Positions 35,869-61,000 of a stretch of 64,000 nucleotides of DNA are shown here, in pieces. The notes under the pieces are model-generated. The model saw only the letters and a list, made by a program, of their open reading frames with translations. It did not search any database and was not told where the DNA came from. The stretch spans positions 13,849,376-13,913,375 of the forward strand of contig OW285194.1 of assembly GCA_935421135.1 (NCBI GenBank), in the 5' to 3' direction. Position 1 is the first letter of the stretch. Every line of letters starts with the position of its first letter. Position numbers and translations under genes: made by a program. Source of the stretch: Bugulina stolonifera (lineage: Eukaryota > Bryozoa > Gymnolaemata > Cheilostomatida > Bugulidae).

Positions 35869-36325
35869 ACGAAATTCGAAAGCTCCATTCAGCTCATCTG
35901 ATTAGTCTACAACCATAACAGTTTGTACCAGTTACAGCTGCTGGATGATGCAACTTTCAGAACGTTACAAGCCATTGGTTGAGTATCCATTTACATTAGG
36001 TAGGGAATACGGCTGCAGATTTAAATTTCATCTAATTTATACTATATAATTGTAATTGCTTAGGGGTGGTGATCATGAAGTATTGTGAATTGTGTAGGTA
36101 TAATTATTTCATAAATGAACACAAGTGAATACAATGATGACACATCTTAGCTACAAACAGAGTTCAGAATGGCGGCCATGTTGAAAGGCATCTCAGCCCA
36201 AGTCTTCCAGTGCATACAGCGACAGAGATATCTACAGTGTAGGCTGTTATTTCAAATTCAATTATGATTCACAATAGCAACATAAACCTCATAATCTATG
36301 AATAGTTATCATAGGCGTAAAATTC

Positions 36326-46675
<10,350 letters not shown>

Positions 46676-49369
46676 CTTGTACAGACAGGCACGCACAGAC
46701 AGACAGCTAAGCAATTCTATGATTTCACCAACAAGAGCGGGTAATGTAGCAGTGCTGACACCAAACTAGTAGCTCTTCCAAAGGTTGAGTGACCAACAAT
46801 GGCAGTTCAATGAATACGAACCGTAGACAGTTGTACGTACTGGTAGTCGTGATACCACAGATAGTCCCAAGATGAACCAACAAGTAACTAGTGTATACTA
46901 GTGTAGTGCAGGTAAGTCAGACAGATAAGTCGGCAGATGTACAACAAGTAGCCAACAGGTAGCTGAGGTAGATAACGTTATGTCCAAACAGGATGTAAGG
47001 TCAATTCAAGGTGATGGTGTACAGCTGATCCACCCTACTCAGAGTGAGTATGCTGCCACTGCTGGCTTATCAACTGATGCTTGAGTCAGCAATAGATAAA
47101 CAAAGACCTCTATTATCCTCTAACTGGTAGGCACTATCAACTGGAAGCTAACTAACATACAAATGAGTGCACCTCTCTAGCTAATAGCAGTCTAAGTGTA
47201 GAAAATCAATACCTGCTCTACATAAGCTAGATAGTCTAGTGCATACAGTATGCATGTAGTTGTATGAATCCTGTATGAATGATATGTACTGTTTCTGCTT
47301 AGTGTTTGATATGCTTAGCTCTACTACAATACATATAAATACAAACAAGAGCATACTGTACATTATAACAGAATTAATGATCATATACAGCTGCATTAGT
47401 ATTATAATGAGATACCACTCAGCTCTGTTTACCTACATTGTACACTATTATTGGTATATTATTATTATTGATGCATTGTAAGGGTACATTTATTTATCTT
47501 GAAGCCAATTAATGCACTAGTGTGCTATTATAGTGTGTGTTTATAGCATCATACACAGTTGCAAGTATGAAGAGCAAGACTAACTAGTAAAGACAGCATC
47601 TTCTGCTATTAGTAGCAAGTACAATAGTATGCATTCCACTAGAAACCTCAGTATATTCTACAAACACTAATCCTGCTCAGTTATTGCATTTTTTGTGTGT
47701 GACAGAATTAACAGGAAAGTACCTGTATTAATGATATGACAAACATTTTTGTAATAACACACTATTAGCATTATGTGTTGGTGTAGGAATAATTGAAAAC
47801 ATTGATAGCAGGAAGTTCTTTCTACACGTCGAGAAATACACTTAGCCTATTAGTACTATGCTAGGAAGCTTGTATGTTGGAGAGTTGTCTCCTCAAACCA
47901 TCTCAGAAGATGAGAGAAGACAACTCCAGTTGATGCATCCAAGCAATTTGTTCGATTAAAGACATAAGTTGAGTTTACACACTAGTACAACTATGAGAAT
48001 ACTGACCCTGTATTAGTAATCAGATGAGTAGCATCACTTATTAGTTTTACTATGAGAACTGCATCTACGGCAACAGCTACAGCTATCTATTCTTACCCGA
48101 TTTTAAAATTAATTTCTTCCAACTTCCTTAACTGAACTTTCAACAAACCGACTCTACAATACAAAGCAGATTATTTGACTATCAAATAGTGTAACTAAAG
48201 TTATCCATAATGGCTGTTAGAAGTTTGGAGCTTGTGGTCATGGTCAAAAATAAGCTATTCAAAGTAGCCCTCTCCCAATTTGTTTTCCTCTTTTTTCACA
48301 GACACTCCATAAAGGGCATATAGTATCTACAGTATATGTTATAGTACATCAGTTAGACTACATTGCTGGCAATATTATTATTATAATTAGGCTATATTAA
48401 TATTGGTTTGCATAATCAGATTTGATAGTGGGCGTTTGCCATTGATTAGCCTGACAATTTCTTCTTTTGTTTCAGTCTATAGAAAAGTAGTCAAGTGAAA
48501 ATGGTGTGAGCAAAAAATGTATTATAGGTTTGATCATAGGCAACCACCCATTGCCGGAGCAGCCGGATATATATAATTATTATATTATAATTGATAATTA
48601 TCTAATAATAATTATCATTATTTATTACAAATTGTTCCCACAGGTTTAGATAAGATTGGTTCAGCTTGAGACTATTTGTGAGGGGTTGACAATCGTTGAA
48701 AGCCACAGTGACTGAGTGGCTGACCGGGGAATCACTTACTTTGCTAAGCCTAAGCTAAGGCCAAGGAGGCTCGAGGGAAGTCATAGAACAGTCACAGTGA
48801 GTGACAGTAGAGTAGAATTTACCTCAGATGAGGTAGGGCTCCGCCAGCAATTTAATTTAAATCTATAGGGCAGCCTCTAGTTTTAACTATTTTTGGACTA
48901 GGGTCTGCAATTTTTACAGTATATCACTGCTTAGGATTGAAGGTTGGTTTCTCCTCCCATCTCACGAATTGTTTGTGGCAGGAAACTAGCGTGGTAAATA
49001 CATCTTTTGGCTGATATTGAGGTTGGCTCTCCTCTGGCAGTTGCTCTAGTGGTCATTGTTACCATCTCTCTGTCACCCACAACATCGTCATATGCTCTGG
49101 ATAGAGTGCGATGTTGTTCTTCATTTTGAAGAATCCAGGATCCGGATCTCTAACTAATCTTTCGCCGTGACACACTGTAGGAACATGGACTTACATGGAG
49201 TTCATTGTCACGCTAGACCATTTAAGGGATGGAAGGGGCGTGCCTCATATGGGACAGTGGACAACATAAGTTGGGACAGTACTTCAAGTAATAGTTCAGA
49301 ATTTATTAAAAGTTCTTCTGTGCAGGCCAGCATTACCTGTCATTTGGGCATTGCTTGAAGTATCAGTAG
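46676..49369. other. Upstream of kinesin light chain; no gene seen
   Basis: Should contain the kinesin light chain promoter near 46.7-47.1 kb (minus strand) but no clear TATA box is visible. A hairpin with arms gttgtct and agacaac lies at 47884-47924. An AT palindrome lies at about 48570-48630. Confidence 0.4.
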
Positions 49370-49845
49370 GATCGAGCTATCTTTAAATCTCGAACTGTTC
49401 TCGGTAGAAAGCTGTTATGGTACTGGTTGTAGTTGGTTCTGATGGATCTTGGTATGCCTCTGGTTTGGGCTCTTGTCTGTATCTGGCTGTTGTTGAAATG
49501 TTGCTGGACAAGTTAATCATATGAGACGCTCAATGCTGAGAGCAAGTCTTCATGAAACAGGACGCTCATCAGCAGGTCCATCCTTCGGTTTTCGCATCTC
49601 TCTGGTAGAGGTAGAAGTCCAAGCTTCTGTTTTACATTATTCATCTGCTATTTGCCCTTTAGATTCGTAATAAATCTTGCGGCCTGGTCCTGAACATTTT
49701 CCAGTGCTTCAACATCTTTCTTTGCAGAGGGGTGTCAGGCAGCAACTCTATATACTACTTTCTAGGTGAGTTTTGCAATCTCAGGTGCCCAGTAAAGGGC
49801 CCTTCGTACCATTCCAAGCTGTCTTTTGGCTTTCTGTTAGTGTAT
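49370..49845 (-). pseudogene. Fragment of a LINE reverse transcriptase (C-terminal end)
   Basis: Minus-strand translation gives the usual end of a non-LTR retrotransposon ORF2: AKRQLGMVRRALYWAPEIAK, then KKDVEALENVQDQAARFIT, then LGLLPLPERCENRRMDLLM, then (other frame) RTNYNQYHNSFLPRTVRDLK. At least three in-frame stops and one frame shift break it. The 5' part with the catalytic reverse transcriptase core is missing, as expected for a truncated insertion. The clade is not assigned. Confidence 0.75.
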
Positions 49846-50765
49846 TTTTAATTTTATTTTTATTTTGGATATGAGGAATGAGCATGATGATATAAAGATG
49901 CTGGTTGGGCCTAATAACTAAATCAACTATAACAGCAATTCAAGAAATATTACATACATGATAAATAACTACACGGTTTTTTTAAATATGGTTAGTTAGA
50001 ATTTTCATCAGATAATAATAAAGATCTGACTAATGCAAATGTTATCCATTACTACAATTATGCATACAACCGGATATGCTGACAAAGCTCGCTATTCCAA
50101 TTCCATTTGCTGTACATATAAGAACACAATCATGATTTGTTCAATTGTTTCAGCCGAACCAATTAGAATTGCATAATATATTATCAGGTCAAATATAATA
50201 ATTTCCGGTTAAGAATTTTTCTTAATCGGATTATCATAGGTATGATTATTATAATTAATTAAACTTAAATTATGATTTTGTTGCCAATTAGCAATTACAG
50301 TAAACCGTGTATTTAAGAACAACAGTGTTTAGGTTGAACTTTTGAATTACATGTTGTGTCGTATTATAATATGTTTAATCAAGGAGTAAAACCCTCTTAA
50401 TCCTTAGGAAATTATAATATTTATTATATTAATTATTTTATTTATATACAATATAATTTCAATATAATATATATTTTATTTATATAATATCTATATTTTA
50501 TTTATATATATATATATATATTTATGTTAATAAATATTATATTTATATTGCATGTGATAATATAACTTTTCGGGTTGTGTTCTGTAAACTGTGAGCAAAG
50601 TAACCATTTGTATTGTTATCATTAGGAGTTACGCCCCCACTGCGAGTTAGTTGCCTTTGTTCTTTGTTAAAACTAAACTGAAACAGAAGAAGTCTTCCTC
50701 TCTAGATTTTGTTGGTTGACCGCCCTTACCCCAAACAAGGAACTAAGGAAATTGATTCTACCGCC
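49846..50765. other. AT-rich upstream region of the LIM gene
   Basis: Very AT-rich with a TATATA tract at about 50440-50530. The 5' untranslated region of the LIM gene should lie in the last 150 bases, which are less AT-rich. Confidence 0.4.
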
Positions 50766-52977
50766 ATGGAACCACTAAAGGTACAGCCCCCTCCTGTTGC
50801 ACCTAAGCCAATTCGGCAAATAAAGGCGAATTCTCTTCAAACAGGTTTGTTTATGCTGTTTTACTTGGTGGTATTGCATAAATGACTTAGTGGATCTATA
50901 CTATACATACAATTTTTAGTAGCAGCTTCAATACAACCAACATACAAGTACATGTGCTTTAGTAATGACTATCTATGCTTTAGTTCAAAGATATGTAATG
51001 CACTAATGGAACCATCTCACTGCTATGTTCATATCTGCAGATAATGGGACAGGCCAGGTAACGATGAAATCTAATAATGTGATTCGGCAGCTACCGGGTG
51101 CTGGGGCTAAGAATTCAAGCGAAAGAGAACTGGAAGATCTCACCTCTAAACTTGTACTTAATATGCAGCAAGCGAGGTCTGAGCCCGAATTTGTTGGTAA
51201 GATACCAATATAATTGAGTTGTGTGTTGATATAAATTTTTTAGCAATTAAAGAAATTGCTTCTATTTAATAATTACCCAATGATGTTGTAGGTGTATGCA
51301 GTCGATGTCAAACTATTATCAAAGGTACCCAAGATGGATGCACGGCTATGGATAAATTCTATCATGGCACCTGCTTTACTTGCGAAATATGCAGTAAGTA
51401 ACTCTTTTTTTGCTTTCTTATAATTGGTCTGCCCCGGTTTGTTTTTTACAGCATATAGTACATTGTACTTTTGTTTCAGTGTAGCATAGCATTTTTGTAT
51501 TTTATTTTTAATCTTTATGATGGGTATAGGCCTAACAATAGTATAATAGTAGAACATTGCATGCATTATAATATCAATATAGATCGGTCACTGTCCGGTC
51601 ACTCATTCTATGCGGTTGAGGAGAAAGTATTGTGTGAAGGATGCTATGTTAATACGTTGGAGAAGTGCCAAGAATGTAGCCTACCCGTGACGGAGAGAAT
51701 TCTCCGAGCTACGGGTAAAGTCTACCACCCCGAGTGTTTCAACTGCACACACTGCAAGAAGAACCTGGATGGAGTGCCGTTCACTGTGGATGCTCACAAC
51801 AAGATCCATTGCATTGAAGACTTTCACATGTAAGTTGTGTCTGTCTAATCAATTAAGGTGTGTGGGGGTTGTTGAATTGTGTTGTTTGGCAGAAAAACCG
51901 GTTGGTATACATGTGAAATAACAGTTCTGTCAGACATGGTCGACCAAAATGGAACGGTTGTTCTTCAACTGTGATCAAACCTTACATTCCGACACTGCTT
52001 GACTTGACTGTGTCTAACACAAATGTATAATGAGACAAACCATGTATCATTGAACATTTCCTACAGCGCAGGCTATAATTTCACTCACAGCGCTGGTGTC
52101 AGATGGTATCCTTTCCAAAATCTTGCATCTTTGAGAGACAATTCCAATTTGTAATACATCACGTTTGTTTATCAACTTCTGTAACCAACTCTATCATCCT
52201 ACTTTCATTTTCATGTAGAATCAACCTAGGTTGTATTTTTGTCACACTAGTTCTATATTGTTGAAATAGTTTAGTATTGTACGCTAGTCGGTATCAACTC
52301 TTTCAGGAAATATGCCCCACGATGCAATGTGTGCAGACAGGCTATACTACCCGGTAGTAACGGTGTTGAGACGGTGAGAGTAGTTGCACTGGATAAGAAT
52401 TTTCATGTCAACTGCTACAGATGTGAGGTGAGCTACCGCTACACTATCTGTACAATGTGTTTTCATCTACATGTATCTGTAGGCTAATAAGCTTACAGTG
52501 TTCAAAGGGTAATAGGCCTACACTAACAGCAGATGGTATGTTTGTCTAATGGATCTCGGGTTCTTCAAAGTTATCAGAGAAAAGAATAACAATTTCTAGA
52601 TGTGATTGTTGTGCATTGAATAATAAACGGAGTATCTATCAAGATATATAATACATAGATTCACAGTTGGTACTAAAACTAGGAAATGGGGAATTTTAGT
52701 GTAAAGTAGTAATTTATAGTTCACCAAATTCGTCCGGAACTTTTAAGTAGCTATCACTAAAATAAACAGTGATGATGCACATTATTTTACACGTGTTACA
52801 CAAGATATTTGTTATGACTAGGACTGTGGTGTGGCAATATCGACTAATGCTACAGACAGTGGCTGCTTTCCAATTGACGGACATCTTTTCTGTAAACGAT
52901 GCAACTCTATGAGACGTCGTCGTAGCATTACGTCATCCAGTGGCACATCCTCTCCTCTAGCTACCACAGATATGTAG
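50766..52977 (+). CDS. Zyxin/LPP/TRIP6-family protein with three LIM domains
   Basis: Exons 50766-50844, 51041-51196, 51292-51393, 51583-51829, 52307-52427 and 52822-52977; phases 1, 1, 1, 2, 0; 286 residues. The start is in a Kozak context (gccgccATGG). Residues 1-80 have a short proline-rich part ([11 protein letters not shown]) and an amphipathic stretch ([20 protein letters not shown]) like that before the LIM domains of zyxin relatives. LIM1 starts at Cys81 ([19 protein letters not shown]), LIM2 at Cys141 ([31 protein letters not shown]), LIM3 at Cys201 ([19 protein letters not shown]), all with the zinc-binding Cys/His in place. The tail is [11 protein letters not shown] and more Ser/Thr. 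The family works at focal adhesions and actin structures and shuttles to the nucleus. It is short: human zyxin has about 570 residues, mainly because of a long proline-rich N-terminus missing here. Confidence 0.92.
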
Positions 52978-55034
52978 CTGACTTCAGTCTTAGCACCGCA
53001 TTTACTACACAACTTATAACGTCAATTTATCTATGTGGGTGCTTGTGGTGTGTGATACTAATACTTAATAAGTCATTGATACATGACTAGAGGTGGTGCT
53101 ACCCATTAGTCTAATTAGAGAATCATGTCATTACTATAGGATTATATTTTTACCTGCATGTACTACCTAGCCTTACACAATCTATGTATATGTACAACAG
53201 GTGTTATATTATATTTTTACCTGCATGTACTACCTAGCCTTACACAATATATGTATGTGTACAACAGGTGTTACATTATGCAACACTTTTACTCTCTATC
53301 GTTTACAATTTATATATTACATAGGAATTGTATTTACTCTTGTTTACTAAGGAAATACTAGATCTGATATATTTGACAATCTTGTTGACCTTGTTGATCT
53401 ATTCATATTAATTAACGTCGGTAATCTCCAACAGTAGCATATATATTGCCCCTATTATACCCAGGTAGACAAATCATGTGTTACTGTGCTTCCTCCTAAC
53501 TGGTTTTGAATAATCAACTATTTTACATGTAGATCAGTTTATTTTTTAGTAGTTTTAAAACTTTGCTCTTTATGTGATCTTATAATGGTGCTGTTTATAT
53601 TGACAATCATGTTTAAGAGTTTAATTAATATTTCACTGCAGTTTCTATATAGGATTTTATAACAAGTGCTATTGTCTAGTTTCTCGTATTATATTTTGAC
53701 CATCTATTTGTCACTGTTAACGTGACCCAGGGTAGTGAATATTACTGTACTTAGTTATAAGCCTACATGTGCGTTTGATCCATTGTTTTGTTATTTTCAT
53801 ACCCTTTTACATTCAATATATTACCCTCCCTCGAGTTTAAATAGAATGCATGCAAAATATGCAACGCATAATAAATGCATAACTAAAATCCAATTGCATG
53901 TCTCTACATGTATATTATAGTAGGCCCTATAATGCCATATGGTATACTATTCAACACAGAGAGTATAATATGAATTGAACATTATTTAATAATTATAAAA
54001 TATAGTCTGGGGAATGCATACCTGTAATCAACCTACTAGTACTAAACAACATGCAAGAGAGATACAGATTAACAACAAGTAGAATAGTAGTGTTCCCTTA
54101 CTGTATACTAAGCAGGGGAACTTATACTGGCCCAAGAGATGTGGGGAAGAATGCATTGGATATGATTGTTTTTTTTCCCATTGACCATTATGCGGAGTTA
54201 TGCTCTCCCAGTTGAAAAATGACAACTTCACATCATTCAGTTGGAATATATGGCCAAGTGTTTGAATCTCAACTAATTGAATGCTAGGCAAGTATAATTA
54301 TATAAATGTGTATATATTATTGTCGTTGAAAAATTATTACTAAAATGTAAATATATAAACATTAAACATTAGTTAAATAGTCATAATAACAAAAATATAA
54401 TATAACAAATCATGTCTAATAAAATTTGGATTTAAAGGTAGCCTAAGCTCCAAGGAATCCATGTGTTGGGCACCTAAGGCTTTATATAAACTAGCATCAA
54501 AAGTGAGTGTTGTTGGACGGCTTCATAAAGTAAAGTGGAGTAAAAGTCTGCTATTCCATACAAACATAATTAGGCTGGTATTGGACAAATCCTTTTCTAA
54601 GCTATAATTATCAAATATACATAAATTTTACACAGAATATAAAAATACTCACACCTCTAAAGCTGACGCAGAAATGTTCTTACATGAATTTTTATGAATA
54701 TTTATACAAAAAATAGAAAGTGTGGATGTAGTATAATGACAATGAGCAATTATAAAGAGTAAATCAGAGGCCAAGGGAACTGTGGATATCAGAAATGCAT
54801 AGACATATGGCTAGTAGCTAGTAGTTAGTACTAGATACTAGAATAAGAAAAATCATCATATTATAAGGTCATCAAATGGCCACAGAGAGCATGAGTAAAG
54901 AACCGCTGATCACAGTGACTCACTATGACCACTGATTCAAAAACAGTATGATGATCACTCACTCAATTTGGGTTATGATAAACGAAGTTGAGGCTACCAA
55001 CCTGACGATACCAAATCTAATTTAACGCACCAAC
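52978..55034. other. Spacer between two converging genes
   Basis: Should hold the 3' untranslated regions of the LIM gene (+) and of the coiled-coil gene (-). No exon seen. Confidence 0.4.
53141..53275. repeat. 67-bp tandem duplication
   Basis: Two nearly identical copies of a block containing tacctgcatgtactacctag, offset by 67 bases, in the 3' region of the LIM gene. Confidence 0.9.
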
Positions 55035-58000
55035 CTAGTAATATTTTTTACGCTGATAGCGAGACGACACTCCATAGTTACGTATCTGTGAGATGGTTCT
55101 GGCAAGAGAAGAGACACTACTGTTCTTATAGTTATAGGTGTTGGGCTCCATCGGGTACCTGGCTACACGACCAGCATGAAGCAAGCCCATCCTCATAGAA
55201 GACACTGAGCTACTACTTGGCATTTGAGAACTGTAACTACTACTGTAGGATCTACAAGAATATGATAATGTACCAACTTCACATACATGACTCTATATCA
55301 ATATGATAATGTACCAGCATCACATTCATGTATATCAAACGCTAATTAAGCCCCAAGTTATCATTATTAAACACATTGTGGCAGAGCTCAAGTAAGACCA
55401 CTTTTATCTTTAATATTTCTAAATTACAATTTAGTCACAACTTTGCTTTCCCAAATGACCCATAGACTACCCAAGGGATTTGTCATTTAATTGAAAATTG
55501 GAGAAAGAGTGGACACTAAAAATGTACCAGCTGGTAAATTTTAGCTGTGCTACATGTACTTAGAAGTTGGCTAATTCTGATAATAAAGCAGCATACAAAA
55601 CACAATGCATGATATACTAGGTTGGGTTGCATCATTCCACTGGGAAAGCCATGCAGTACAAAGCCAATAGTAACAAGTGCACAGCCACAGGCCACAGACA
55701 TGTTAAAGTGATAATAAAGTATGGTCACAGATACAACTATCAATAAGCTGCCACATCTATGTCTATGTTTCTAACACCAACACCCCATCTGTGCAGCATG
55801 GGTACACGAGACCATAGCAGAGGCAAGACGAGGAGGTAACAAAATTGGGTAGGAGAAAATATACACTACCTGAGGCTAGGGTGCAGTATACACCTACATC
55901 TAATGATATCTAGATATATATACAGATAATCACGTTAACCCAAAACCACATGGAAAGAGAGAAGATAGGCAATGACATAACAATGTGACTAAGTTATTAT
56001 ACACCAATTAGTGCGACAACCAATCAAATAGTTCAGCATGGGATGATGTCCAATCAGATGATAGAGTGAGAGAGAGATTAGTGATGGCTTGGCATGTGTC
56101 ATACATGGGAGAGGGGAAGGACTGCCAGGAGTTTGAATTGCAGAAAACTAAACCAATATAGACATGGTTAGTAGTCCCACCACCTCATGCTGTTATAAGT
56201 GCGTAGGTAGATGTACTATTACCTGCTACGACTTGGCTGATTGACCTTCCCACAATTCACAGTGTGCTTGCAGTAGCAGCACACGCTATTTCCACAGACA
56301 AAATGAATAATAGCTTCATTTACCAAGAATTATTTAAAACTCGACAAATCAAATTTTTCATCAATGCTAACAAACTCTACAAAGCACATGGTTGACATTA
56401 TCTGCTGCGTCATGGAACTATGATATCACTTCCTGTATGGTTTACAGACTCACCGACTATCATGAGTGTCATGGAGCCTGTATGTACCAGAGGAGTGTAC
56501 ACTGTATTCATCATTCAGTTTGTCCAGTTCATCCTGTATTTGTCTCTCGATCTCCTCAGATGACTTGATCGTATGGCTGGTGGAGATAGTGTGGCGGGAT
56601 GGCGACATCATAGGCTGGGAACTGTGGGTAGTAAAGTATCACTAAATAACTATCACTTCAACTTCACACACAGACCATTGATAAACAGAGAGAATACAAC
56701 TACTGGTTGCTTAGTTACACAGTATCTTCCCCAGAGACATCTCATCTCACAATGTTTAGAAAATAAAACCTGAGTAAGGAGTGACAGAGGGTTAATTATG
56801 ATAAACAGAAAAGGAGACATAGACAAGGACTGGCTGCAATCAGCAAACCTTTCCATGTAACGCCTTAGTCTCTCAATAGCATAATCATCCTTAGTACTAC
56901 GGGTCTCGGAGTAGAGCGATCTACATCGGCTAATCCTATAATTAGGGTACAAGTAGAGTACAGGGTTTGTATAAAGAAAGGGTACACATGTATACAGATA
57001 CAGGATGTATATACATGTACATGTAGGGTGTATATATACACAGCGTATATAAACACGTATATTATACATGTAGAATTAAGGTATATGCTGTAAAACAAAG
57101 GTATTACATGCAAAGGATAGAGTGCATGCTCTGAATCTGTACGTAACGCACCGTTCAAGCTGACGTCTCAGCACTTCAATGGCCTCATCATCCTTAGTCG
57201 TACTGTATGTCTGTTGGTACATTGGTCTGTCACCTCTGCTATTATGGTATAAACCTGTGATAGATATACGTGTACGTTACATTCCCTGCAATACTCAAGA
57301 CTTCAGTCACAGAGACTAAATATACATGTCTATGTTCATCTTCGATCGATAGGTGAACCATTTTGTGAACAAGCATTGCATTTCTATTGTTCAAATTAGA
57401 ATGTACATGTAGCTCAAAGCAATAACATCTGTGGCTCACAGGACAAGATAGCTATCCCATGGACCATTAATAACTGACTCTACATGTAACATTGGAGAAC
57501 TAATCCTATAGATTGACCAAAGTCACATCTACAGTAGCTGCCTTTCTGCTAGAGCCGATGATAAATTACTGTTCCAAATCCATACCTCCAGAAAAGCCAT
57601 GTGGTTTATTTCTCTTTGGAGAACTGGAACCAGTTTCACATTTCACGGTTTCTGACACTACTTGTTTTCTCTCATTGGTCAACCGACGCAGGTGCTCTCT
57701 AGGAGTTATGGTCCCAGAGTTGCTTACTACAACAGTGAGTTGAACATGGTGGATGACTTACTGCAACAATGAACACACGGGATAATCGAGCAGTAGGGCA
57801 ACAAATACATTTCAGCTGACACATGGTGACACTCTAAGTCAACAATAAATATAGTACAGTTCGAATCCTCTTATGCGTGTGTAACACTAACAAAAAAAAG
57901 TAAAATAGCGAATCAATATGGCATGGTTAAATATACACAACTATAGGAATGAAGCCAGCATATGTAACGCATAGAGTATGTAATAGCAAGTGAGCGGGCG

Positions 58001-61000
58001 TCCATCTTGATATGAAGCTTACTGACTACTTACCAGTGCTTCTTGCGGATGACAGAGATATTGTGTCAATATTTCCCAGATCATAACACTCAGTCTGTGA
58101 CTTGATCAAACTGTTCTCTCTCTCCCTCTCGATCTTGAAGATTTCAATCTCAGCCTGACGTCTAGCCTTAGCTAAACTCAACATCTTAGATCCCCTGTGG
58201 AAAAGCATGGAATCTAATGAGTTTATAGCAAGTGGCCATCATGGAATTGTTCAAAAAGAGCATTATTCAATTATATCATCGTAATATTTTTATTACAAGT
58301 GAAATGAAAGGCAAGATAGAAGACGCAGTACAGTTTCAGTAGGAGTCGCGGGTTCATAAAACAATACTAGATAGGAGATGTGAAAATGTAAGTCACTAAG
58401 TCTACATAGCAAGCAGAAAAATAAACAAAATTTGTTGACTACAATATAGTCTAGAAATTCAATCCTAAAAATCAGAATTTACAGATAGGCCGAGCTATAG
58501 CCTGCATTCAACTAAGTATAACTTCCAAGTGTTGGGTTAGCCAGCAAGCTATAGAAATAAAATGTCGGTAGCAAAATATAAATAAGCCTACAGAAACTAA
58601 ATAGAAATGGAAAACTACAAACTAGGGGAAGACAACATACTCTGCTTCTAACTCTGGACTGAAACAAACAGTAAATATGCCATATTGTTATTATGTCACA
58701 TAGAAGACAAATAACGTCTGATATGTCACAGAAAGTCAACAAATTCACCATTTCGATCGAATGTATCTTGTACCTTCATTAGACTATCTACCATTACATT
58801 AGCTTAGTTAGAGCGCTTTGCCCATGCCTCACCTGAATGAAGACCGTCTGCTAGCTCCGTCAACATTGTCCAGAAGGTCTGCCTGTCTATCCAACCCTCT
58901 GTCCAAGCTACCAATTCTACTTCCTCTATCAGTCCAACTACCAACTGAGGCTCGCCTATCTAGGCTACCTCCGCGATCCGCTCTTGGCAACCGGTCTCCT
59001 TTCTCGATCTTCTCTGAGACTTTAGTCTCAAGTTGCTCAATTCTCTGCTCTATCTTCTTCTTGGAGTCCTCCAGTTGCTGAGTTCTTAACCTGACGAGTT
59101 CAGGGTTGCTGGCTCTCACTTCACTGTGCTGAATAACAGAATAACTTGAATTACAGTAACAAGCTTACATATTGGTCAGTACAATGTACACGGTGCAATG
59201 TAATAACAATGCTGATTGGTAGGATGAAATCAATCTCCACGATTTGCTAGAACAGAAGAGTATTGGAATGAAGTTAATATAGCCACTATTAAGTGACCCC
59301 AGAGAGTCTAACAGCTACCATCGAAGACTACAGTATATAGACTTCTATTAGCAACTATGTAGAGGCAAGGTCATTGACTCTCCCAAGGCTCCTAGACAGT
59401 GGCCCTCTTGTGCCACCACCTAGGAATTGTGTTTCCCTTAGTCTGACAATATTACCAAAGAGTGACAATCATCAACAACCAATGGCAATCAAGTTACATT
59501 TTACATAAAGGGTGACAAACAAGCATACTTGTGTTGAGGTGGTCGTCTTAGAAGAGCCCAAAAGTGGGAAAGTTGTGTAGCTAACTGATTGGATGGAAGA
59601 CAGTGAGCAGTGATAGTAACACTCTTATGTAACACAGCATGCAGTAAGTAAGTGGATATAACTCAACAACTTAGCAAGGTTACAATTATTCTTCTTAATG
59701 CAAGTTCTGAGTCGCCAGGTATTAGATGATGAAACGACAATATGTTGTTAATTGAAAATAAATTAGTTAACATTTTAGTAGTAAATGAGTTGTCATGTTG
59801 TAATGGAAAATGGAGAGATCGTTTGAAGAGGTCAATGCTTGTATAGGCCTATTATAGATGTACATGTACTGTAAGTAAAACAGTCATAGTTTCAAAAAAT
59901 GAAAGTCCAATCAGAGTTTTAAATTCATATAATTGAATTAGGAGTTGCCTCCCCGAATGAGAAGGAATATAAGACTTGTATAAACAGTGAGCGAGCAGTA
60001 GCGGAGAGCTAGGCTACTTACATTCAGTGCCGACAGGAAGCCACCCATAGAGTGACGCTACATATTCAAATATAAAACATACTTATACAATCTAGAGAGA
60101 TGACTGTCACCTTATCAGGTGATGTTATGATAAATATCATCTACGACTGAGATACAGAAACTGGCATGGTGACTACATGCTGTAGCTTTATCGGCTAGAC
60201 AGGTTGCTCCACAAAATAGATGCTAGACTGTAGATATTCAACATCATCACATACAGCACATGTGATATATATCATATAAACAGTATGTGAATAACATTTC
60301 TCTCCAACTAAACCTTATCAAATAAAAGACAACTCCAAATCCCAGCTGCTCTGTACTTTGGTACAGTCTAACTATGTAGCTACGACTACAGATTGTTCTG
60401 AATGTTTTACCTTGTTTTGAGAAGATACTTTCTCATCACTGTATTTGGGTAACTCAAGGGCCTCCAGCAGGGTGTCTGTCTGTCCGAAAGCATAATTTAG
60501 TTGAGCCTCAGCCAACTCCATCCACATACCTGTCGTTGGAAATCAGAATGTAAAAGAGCAGATAACTTCATAAATATTAGAACAACAATTAGATTATAGA
60601 AAATATGAATACATGCGGGCAAATGCATGGAGGAGTGAAAAATATCACTAAGCTAATAGATCTCAGTAGTGTCTTACTTTTAATCAGTAAAATATTAGCT
60701 ATAGCACATACTATGACCAGTGTTCACCAAATAGACCTAGTTTCTAATTAGCCATAAAACGGGGGTTGTCTATTAATAGACAACCATTAAATTGAGGGTG
60801 TTGCAAAGACCTCAGTTGAATTCTATATGCCTACATACTCAACTTCTAGTAAGGTAACTGATAAACCTGTATTTAGCATTGAGCAACACTAAGGAAGGTT
60901 AGATAATAGCATGGGTGTATGCATTGGACAACTATAGCAATGAATAGTAAAAATATGTATGATGTATAACTAAGTTACAGATGTACTAACATTTATTGTA

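Noticed and set aside
51471..51582. N-terminal extension of the LIM gene's fourth exon as an open frame
   Set aside because: The sequence left of 51583 is intron; the acceptor at 51581-51582 and the preceding LIM1 exon fit the family exactly.
57263..57293. A 31-nt microexon in the coiled-coil gene
   Set aside because: Phase-compatible, but a simpler model starts exon 57152-57254 directly after the ctatcacag acceptor, with no need for it.
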